From JADJYF01 sp043782755 (GTDB taxonomy: Bacteria > Pseudomonadota > Gammaproteobacteria > Ga0077536): DNA of 12,055 bases. Shown one piece after another: positions 7,342 to 12,055 of the stretch. Position 1 is the stretch's first letter, and the number at the start of each line of letters is the position of its first letter. The position numbers and the translations under genes were made by a program. The notes beneath the pieces are model-generated. The model was not told where the DNA came from. It saw only the letters and a program-made list of their open reading frames with translations, and did not search any database. The stretch is from contig JAYWAC010000186.1 of the NCBI GenBank assembly GCA_043782755.1, positions 1-12,055 of the forward strand, read 5' to 3'.

Positions 7342-7505
7342 GCACTGGTAACATCGAATTAACGGATTTCAAGTGGTGGCAAAGCCGCTCTACGCCACCA
7401 TGACGCAAGCCCACCAACGCCATGCTGACACCAGTCAATGTCTTCCCTCAACGCGCTCGAACTCGACGCGCGGGCGAGTCACGCCAGAGCGGCGGCAAAG
7501 GCCCC

Positions 7506-7511
7506 TATAAT
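7506..7511 (+). promoter_or_regulatory. Predicted -10 element of glnS
   Basis: A perfect TATAAT lies 34 bases before the chosen glnS ATG, giving a start near 7518 and a short leader. No convincing -35 is present at 16-18 bases. The element lies inside the reading frame if the in-frame ATG at 7438 were used, which argues for the start at 7546. Confidence 0.5.
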
Positions 7512-7545
7512 CGCTACCCATCACGATCATCACTCGACCTCGCCC

Positions 7546-9228
7546 ATGGACTCTAAACCCGAACACGCTCCCGCCCACTTCATTCGTCACATCATCGATG
7601 CCGACAACGCCGCCGGCAAACATGGCGGCCGCGTCGCAACCCGCTTCCCGCCCGAGCCCAACGGCTATCTGCACATCGGTCACGCCAAATCCATCTGCCT
7701 CAATTTCGGCATCGCCGAGGAATATAGCGGCACTTGTAATCTACGCTTCGACGACACCAACCCCGAGACCGAGGATGAGGAATACACCACCGCCATCCAG
7801 GCCGATGTGCGCTGGCTAGGCTTCGACTGGGCCGAGCGCCTGTTCCACGCCTCGGACTATTTCGAGGCACTGTATGGCTATGCCTGCGATCTGATTAGCA
7901 AAGGCTTGGCCTATGTCGATAGCCAGAGCGCCGAGGAGATCCGCGCCACCCGCGGCAGCCTGACCGAAGCCGGCCAGACCAGTCCCTATCGCGACCGCAG
8001 CACGGAAGAAAACCTGGATCTGTTCGCGCGCATGCGCGCCGGTGAGTTCGCCGAAGGCGCCCACATCCTGCGCGCCCGCATCGACATGGCTTCGCCCAAC
8101 ATCAACATGCGTGACCCGGCGCTGTTCCGTATTCGCCACGCGCCCCATCACCGCACTGGCGAGGCGTGGAAGATCTACCCGATGTACGACTACGCGCACT
8201 GCATTTCCGATGCGCTGGAAGGCATCACCCATTCGCTATGCACGCTTGAATTCGAAGATCACCGCCCGCTCTACGACTGGGTGCTGGATCAGCTCAAGGT
8301 GCCGGCGCATCCGCAGCAGATCGAATTCGCGCGCCTCGAACTCAACTACACCATCACCAGCAAGCGCAAATTGCTGACCCTGGTGCGCGACGGCCACGTC
8401 AGCGGCTGGGATGATCCGCGTCTGCCGACCTTGAAGGGCATGCGCCGCCGCGGCTACCCGCCGGCCGCTATTCGTAACTTCTGCGAACGGGTCGGGGTGA
8501 CCAAGAAGCAGACCGTGATCGACATGGGGGTGCTGGAAAACTGCGTGCGCGAAGAACTCGACCGCAGCGCGCCGCGCGCACTGGTGGTGCTGGACCCGAT
8601 CAAGGTCGTGATCGAAAACTTCGCTGCGACCCAAGTCGAATGGCTGAATGTGCAGAACCATCCCAAGGATCCAAGCTTGGGCTCGCGCCGCATGCCACTC
8701 ACCCGCGAGATCTACATCGACCGCGACGACTTCATGGAAGATCCGCCAAAGAAATATCACCGCCTCGCGCCCGGCGCCGAGGTGCGACTGCGTTTTACCT
8801 ATGTGATCCACTGCACCGAGGTGCTCAAAGACGCCGACGGGCGCGTGACGGAATTGCGCTGTCAGTACGACCCGTCCACCGCCGGCGGTCAGAACCCCGA
8901 GGGGCGCAAGGTCAAGGGCATCATTCACTGGGTATCGGCCAGCCTCGGCCTGCCGGTGGAAGTGCGCCTCATCGACCGGTTGTTCAATGTGCCTGACCCG
9001 GCGGCGCAGGAGGATTTCCTCGCTCATCTGAATCCGAATTCGCTGTCCGTCACCCGGCAGGCGTGCGCCGAACCAGCGCTAGCCACCAGCGAAGCCAGCA
9101 GTTTTCAGTTCGAACGTGTGGGATATTTCTGTCGCGACGCGGTCGATTCAAGCGTCGCTGCGCCGGTCTTCATCCGCACCGTCACCTTGCGCGACACCTG
9201 GGCGCGCATCAACGAAGGCGATAACTGA
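7546..9228 (+). CDS. glnS: Glutaminyl-tRNA synthetase
   Basis: GlnRS attaches glutamine to tRNA-Gln in the cytoplasm, an enzyme found in gamma- and betaproteobacteria but absent from many other bacteria. The product from this ATG is 560 aa, close to the E. coli length (about 554). The class I signature HIGH is at 43-46 in PPEPNGYLHIGHAKS. RFDDTNP is at 67-73, and the catalytic block YPMYDYAHCISDALEGITHS is at 211-230. The KMSKS-equivalent reads TSKRK at 271-275. The C-terminal anticodon-binding barrels include GRKVKGIIHWVSA and the ending RDTWARINEGDN. An in-frame ATG at 7438 would add 36 residues that match nothing in the family and would span the TATAAT, so 7546 is preferred. The stop lies 26 bases from the convergent cyclase gene. 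Confidence 0.98.
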   Translation: MDSKPEHAPAHFIRHIIDADNAAGKHGGRVATRFPPEPNGYLHIGHAKSICLNFGIAEEYSGTCNLRFDDTNPETEDEEYTTAIQADVRWLGFDWAERLFHASDYFEALYGYACDLISKGLAYVDSQSAEEIRATRGSLTEAGQTSPYRDRSTEENLDLFARMRAGEFAEGAHILRARIDMASPNINMRDPALFRIRHAPHHRTGEAWKIYPMYDYAHCISDALEGITHSLCTLEFEDHRPLYDWVLDQLKVPAHPQQIEFARLELNYTITSKRKLLTLVRDGHVSGWDDPRLPTLKGMRRRGYPPAAIRNFCERVGVTKKQTVIDMGVLENCVREELDRSAPRALVVLDPIKVVIENFAATQVEWLNVQNHPKDPSLGSRRMPLTREIYIDRDDFMEDPPKKYHRLAPGAEVRLRFTYVIHCTEVLKDADGRVTELRCQYDPSTAGGQNPEGRKVKGIIHWVSASLGLPVEVRLIDRLFNVPDPAAQEDFLAHLNPNSLSVTRQACAEPALATSEASSFQFERVGYFCRDAVDSSVAAPVFIRTVTLRDTWARINEGDN

Positions 9229-9254
9229 ACGTCCCGCTGCAGGCGCGCCGAGGT

Positions 9255-11705
9255 CTACTTCTCGCCGAGGGTCCACACGGCATCCCAGTCGGGCGGCGGT
9301 TCGTGGCTCTGATAGTGCAAAGACCGGTCGCGCAGCAACCGGGCCGGCTGGTCCTGCGCATCAATGACTAGCACACCATTGAAATGCGACACCGCCGCTG
9401 ACCACGCACGGCTGCGATAAGCGGCCAGACCCCGCGCGTAGCGGTCGAGCATTTCCAGTTCAGCGGCCGGTCGTGCGTCATCGCCATGACCACGCACTTC
9501 GAACACCGGCACCGGCTCGCGTTTACCGCTCACACGTAACAGATCGATTTCGCGCAGCCGGTAATAGTCGCGCAACTGCGCACGCGTCGACGCGCTGATC
9601 AGAATGCCGGTGCCGAGAAACTTGTTGGCACTTTCCAGACGCGACGCGACGTTCACGCCGTCGCCGACCACGGTGTAGTCCATGCGTTGCGTTGAACCAA
9701 TATTGCCCGCCACCACGTCGCCGGAATTGATACCGATACGTACTTCGAAACAAGGCTTACCGGCCGCCGCTTGACGCGCATTGAATTGCGCCAGCGCGCG
9801 TTGCATGCCAATCGCGACCTTGACCGCGTTATCGGCATCCTGCGGCGACGCGAACGGCGTGCCAAAGACCGCCATGATCGCGTCGCCGATGAACTTGTCG
9901 AGGATGCCGTGATGCTCAAATACGATCTCGACCATCTCACTGAAGTATTCGTTCAGCATCGACACTGTCTGCTGCGGCCCCAACCTTTCGGCAATGCCGG
10001 TGAATCCCTTGATATCGGAAAACAGAATGGTAGCCATCTGCGAACGACCGCCAAGCACCGATTCACCGGCGGCCAACACCTGTTCAGCGACCGGCGCCGT
10101 CATGTAGCGCGCCATGGTCGCACGCAGACGTTTTTCCTGGGTGATATCGTCGATGATGATGGTGCAGCCGAGCGGCGCACCGTCCGACGCGGCGAGCGGC
10201 GTGGTCTGGTAGTTGACCGCTACCGTGCCGCCATCGAAATGACGCAGGCTGGCATCAACACCATAGTCGGCGACCCGCTCGGCGATGACCTTGTGCACGC
10301 TGGCCAGCAACCAGGGATTGCTGCGGCGAAACAAGCGCTCGGCCGAGGCACCGAGGATTTCGTCGGCGCGCACGCGCAACAGCTTGCGCGCGGCATCGTT
10401 GAGCTTGACCACGTTGCCGAGATTGTCGAGCGTCAACACCGCGTCCGACAAACTGCGCAGCACGTTCTCGCTGTAATTGCGTTCATCCAACACTTCGCGG
10501 AACAGGCGCGCGTTATCGAGCGCAATGGCGCTTTGCGCGGCGAGCATTTCCAGACGCCGCTGATCGCGCATACGGAACGGCCCGCCGCGTCGATTCAAAA
10601 CCTGCACCACACCGAAAGGCACGCCGTGCTTGTTCAATACCGGCACGCACAGAATGGAGCGCGTGCGGTAGCCGGTCTTGCGATCGACTTCCGGATTGAA
10701 ACGCGGATCTGCATAGGCATCGGGGATGTTGACCGCCGTGCGGGTGGTGAACACTTCGCCGGCAATGCCGAGCTGTGACGGGAAACGAATCTCGCGCTCG
10801 GCGAGCCCCTCCGCGACCCGCGACCATAACTCGTCAGTCTCGGCGTCGTGCAGGAACAAGGTGCTGCGTTCGGCGTCGAGCAGATCGGTCGCGATGCCGA
10901 TGATCTTACGCAAAAGCTTGTCGATATTGAGCTCCGACGACACCGCCTGAGTGACCGCCAGAATATGCGCCTCTTCGCGTTGCGAGGCGCGCGCGCGGTC
11001 CGACAGCTGCGCGGTTTCAAGCACAATCGCGGTGTGGGTGGTGAAAGCCTGCAGCAATGCGCAGTCGGCCGGCGTGAAATCACCCTGACGCTTGTTCAGC
11101 ACCTCGGTCACACCTATCACATCGCCGGCACGGGTGCGCAGCGGCACGCACAGGATGTTATGAGTGTGATAGCCGGTAGAGGTATCGACCGCGCTGTTGA
11201 AGCGCGCATCGGCATAGGCGTCGTGAATGATGGCCGGCTCGCCGTGCGTGAACACACTGCCGGCGATGCCGGCGTCGGCGGGAAAGCGAATCTCATCGAC
11301 CATGTCGCCCTGGGCGACACGCGAGAACAACTCGCGAGTCTCGGCATCGTAGAGAAATAGTGAACTGCGATCGGCATCAAAGGCTTCAGTGATCAGTGTC
11401 ATCAAACGCGTCAGCACCACATCGAAGGACAGCGACTCGCGCACCTTCTGGGTGGCTTCGACCAGCGCATCGAGCCGCCGCGCGAGGTCGTCGACCAGCA
11501 GCATGAGGTCATCCCGCTCGGTGCCAGGAAAAACTTCCACCGCGCGTCGCAGGATGCTGTCCTTCAGACGACGTTCGAAAATATCCGATACCACCGGGGC
11601 GGCATCGGCGATGCGCTTGCTCATGTCCTTGGCCTGTTCGACATCACCCACTGGCGATGACTCGCCGTGGCGTTCTCGGTTCAATGATGGGAAGGCACGG
11701 CCCAT
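9255..11705 (-). CDS. GAF-GAF-PAS class III adenylate cyclase (CyaB1-like architecture)
   Basis: This is a predicted soluble cyclase (816 aa) making cAMP. Two similar GAF domains lie at about 93-235 and 262-402, a PAS domain at about 410-525, and the catalytic domain at about 555-740. Metal-binding Asp564 (LFSDIKGFT) and Asp608 (KFIGDAIMAVFG) are present. Lys604 and Thr678 (DYTVVGDGVN) form the class IIIb pattern for ATP, and Asn685 and Arg689 (NVASRLE) stabilise the transition state. The active site therefore looks complete. Both GAF domains carry near-NKFDE motifs: Asn204, Lys205, Phe210, Asp214 and then Cys215 in the first; Asn371, Arg372, Phe377, Asp381 and then Gln382 in the second. The C-terminus (about 752-816) resembles a TPR-like helical hairpin, ending PPPDWDAVWTL. 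The start at 11705 has no clear Shine-Dalgarno; Met28 (11624) is an alternative. The gene is monocistronic as far as visible. Confidence 0.92.
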   Translation of the reverse strand: MGRAFPSLNRERHGESSPVGDVEQAKDMSKRIADAAPVVSDIFERRLKDSILRRAVEVFPGTERDDLMLLVDDLARRLDALVEATQKVRESLSFDVVLTRLMTLITEAFDADRSSLFLYDAETRELFSRVAQGDMVDEIRFPADAGIAGSVFTHGEPAIIHDAYADARFNSAVDTSTGYHTHNILCVPLRTRAGDVIGVTEVLNKRQGDFTPADCALLQAFTTHTAIVLETAQLSDRARASQREEAHILAVTQAVSSELNIDKLLRKIIGIATDLLDAERSTLFLHDAETDELWSRVAEGLAEREIRFPSQLGIAGEVFTTRTAVNIPDAYADPRFNPEVDRKTGYRTRSILCVPVLNKHGVPFGVVQVLNRRGGPFRMRDQRRLEMLAAQSAIALDNARLFREVLDERNYSENVLRSLSDAVLTLDNLGNVVKLNDAARKLLRVRADEILGASAERLFRRSNPWLLASVHKVIAERVADYGVDASLRHFDGGTVAVNYQTTPLAASDGAPLGCTIIIDDITQEKRLRATMARYMTAPVAEQVLAAGESVLGGRSQMATILFSDIKGFTGIAERLGPQQTVSMLNEYFSEMVEIVFEHHGILDKFIGDAIMAVFGTPFASPQDADNAVKVAIGMQRALAQFNARQAAAGKPCFEVRIGINSGDVVAGNIGSTQRMDYTVVGDGVNVASRLESANKFLGTGILISASTRAQLRDYYRLREIDLLRVSGKREPVPVFEVRGHGDDARPAAELEMLDRYARGLAAYRSRAWSAAVSHFNGVLVIDAQDQPARLLRDRSLHYQSHEPPPDWDAVWTLGEK

Positions 11706-11781
11706 GGAGACCGGCAGTTATGCGGAAGTCTGCGGCGTGAACTGGATGGAAATAGCGCCAAGGCGCGCCATTTGCGAATTG

Positions 11782-11810
11782 TTAACGACTGGGAAACGAT
11801 TGCTTACAAT
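11782..11810 (+). promoter_or_regulatory. Predicted promoter of the tRNA-Arg gene
   Basis: TTAACG (11782-11787, 4 of 6), a 17-base spacer and TACAAT (11805-11810, 5 of 6) point to the tRNA. The start would be near 11817, about 80 bases before the mature 5' end. The rest of the gap 11706-11896 shows no gene, and I find no convincing promoter in it for the leftward cyclase gene. Confidence 0.5.
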
Positions 11811-11820
11811 CCCCCATCGG

Positions 11821-11836
11821 CGCTTGCGCGCAAGCG
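11821..11836. repeat. Perfect 16-bp palindrome
   Basis: CGCTTGCGCGCAAGCG equals its own reverse complement. It starts about 4 bases after the predicted tRNA transcription start, a position suited to an operator or a leader hairpin. With no unpaired centre it would need to open bases to fold in RNA. No T tract follows, so it is not a terminator. Confidence 0.85.
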
Positions 11837-11896
11837 TGCGCTCGGTCGGCAGCGGCGCGCGCTCATCCATGCCCTGCTAAACTGGCCCTCGTCATT

Positions 11897-11972
11897 GCCC
11901 TGGTAGCTCAGCGGATAGAGCAACCGCCTCCTAAGCGGTAGGTCGCAGGTTCGACTCCTGCTCAGGGCACCA
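11897..11972 (+). tRNA. tRNA-Arg (anticodon CCU)
   Basis: This is a complete 76-base cloverleaf with encoded CCA. The acceptor GCCCTGG pairs with TCAGGGC, with one G-U at the inner end. The D arm is GCTC...GAGC. The anticodon stem ACCGC/GCGGT encloses the loop CTCCTAA with anticodon CCT, which reads AGG. The T arm is GCAGG TTCGACT CCTGC. The discriminator is A at 11969, followed by CCA at 11970-11972. This rare-codon tRNA is a frequent integration target for mobile elements, but nothing in the 83 bases to its right identifies one. Confidence 0.97.
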
Positions 11973-12055
11973 TTCAATTTGCTACCAATGCTGTCGATTA
12001 AGGCGAGCTCAAACAGGAACTCGCAGCGGCAGGGATTTTCGATCACCGCCAGCGC

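Larger units (their letters stand above)
7185..7545. other. Intergenic region between two divergent genes
   Basis: These 361 bases lie between the PilZ-DUF1631 start (minus) and the GlnRS start (plus). They hold one likely -10 element for each direction, listed separately. Open frames crossing the region encode nothing I recognise. I see no tRNA, riboswitch fold, terminator with a T tract, or LexA or CRP-type operator. Confidence 0.6.

Noticed and set aside
7181..7438. 85-codon minus-strand frame whose stop overlaps the PilZ-DUF1631 GTG start (GTGA)
   Set aside because: The overlap resembles translational coupling, but the peptide matches no family, lacks a ribosome site and spans the candidate TACAAT promoter. 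It is probably chance.
7438..7545. 36-codon N-terminal extension of GlnRS
   Set aside because: It has no family similarity and contains a perfect TATAAT; the ATG at 7546 gives the normal N-terminus.
9771..10778. 335-codon plus-strand frame opposite the cyclase
   Set aside because: It is a shadow of the GAF-PAS-cyclase reading frame with no recognisable domain.
12003..12024. GCGAG...CTCGC inverted repeat after the tRNA
   Set aside because: The stem is short, is interrupted beyond five pairs and is not followed by a T tract, so I do not call a terminator.
11804..12046. 80-codon minus-strand frame across the tRNA
   Set aside because: It contains the antisense-of-tRNA peptide (SRSRTCDLPLRRR...YPLSYQG), a well-known annotation artefact.
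11973..12055. Possible integrated element downstream of tRNA-Arg
   Set aside because: tRNA-Arg(CCU) is a common attachment target, but these 83 bases show no integrase start or direct repeat of the tRNA 3' end.

Overview
The window looks like chromosomal DNA from a GC-rich proteobacterium, most likely a gammaproteobacterium. The evidence is an E. coli-type LexA (206 aa, same cleavage site and catalytic dyad), a lexA gene divergent from dgkA as in enterobacteria, a GlnRS of the gamma/beta type, and a tRNA gene with encoded CCA. I see no insertion sequence, CRISPR array, phage gene or broken gene. Coding density is high.

Left part (1-1687): the SOS region. lexA and a truncated imuA lie on the minus strand with overlapping stop and start codons, behind a promoter that carries two directly abutting LexA boxes. 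dgkA (diacylglycerol kinase) diverges from them on the plus strand.

Middle (1715-7184, minus strand): a two-gene signalling operon. The first gene encodes a 1387-aa PilZ-DUF1631-GGDEF-EAL protein in which every c-di-GMP motif I can check departs from consensus. It contains a low-complexity linker with three 14-residue repeats. Thirteen bases later comes a Hanks-type Ser/Thr kinase with a C-terminal cyclic-nucleotide-binding domain whose phosphate-binding cassette is intact. A 361-base gap (7185-7545) with divergent -10 elements separates this operon from glnS.

Right part: glnS (plus) runs convergently into a GAF-GAF-PAS-class III cyclase gene (minus). The cyclase has the architecture of cyanobacterial CyaB1 and residues predicting ATP as substrate. 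A tRNA-Arg(CCU) gene follows, with its own likely promoter and a 16-bp perfect palindrome near the predicted transcription start.

The most interesting hypothesis is that the cyclase makes cAMP and the kinase-cNBD protein reads it as a single-chain, PKA/PKG-like effector, whose operon partner is a degenerate c-di-GMP-type scaffold. Domain identities rest on motifs read directly. The functional link between cyclase and kinase is inference.
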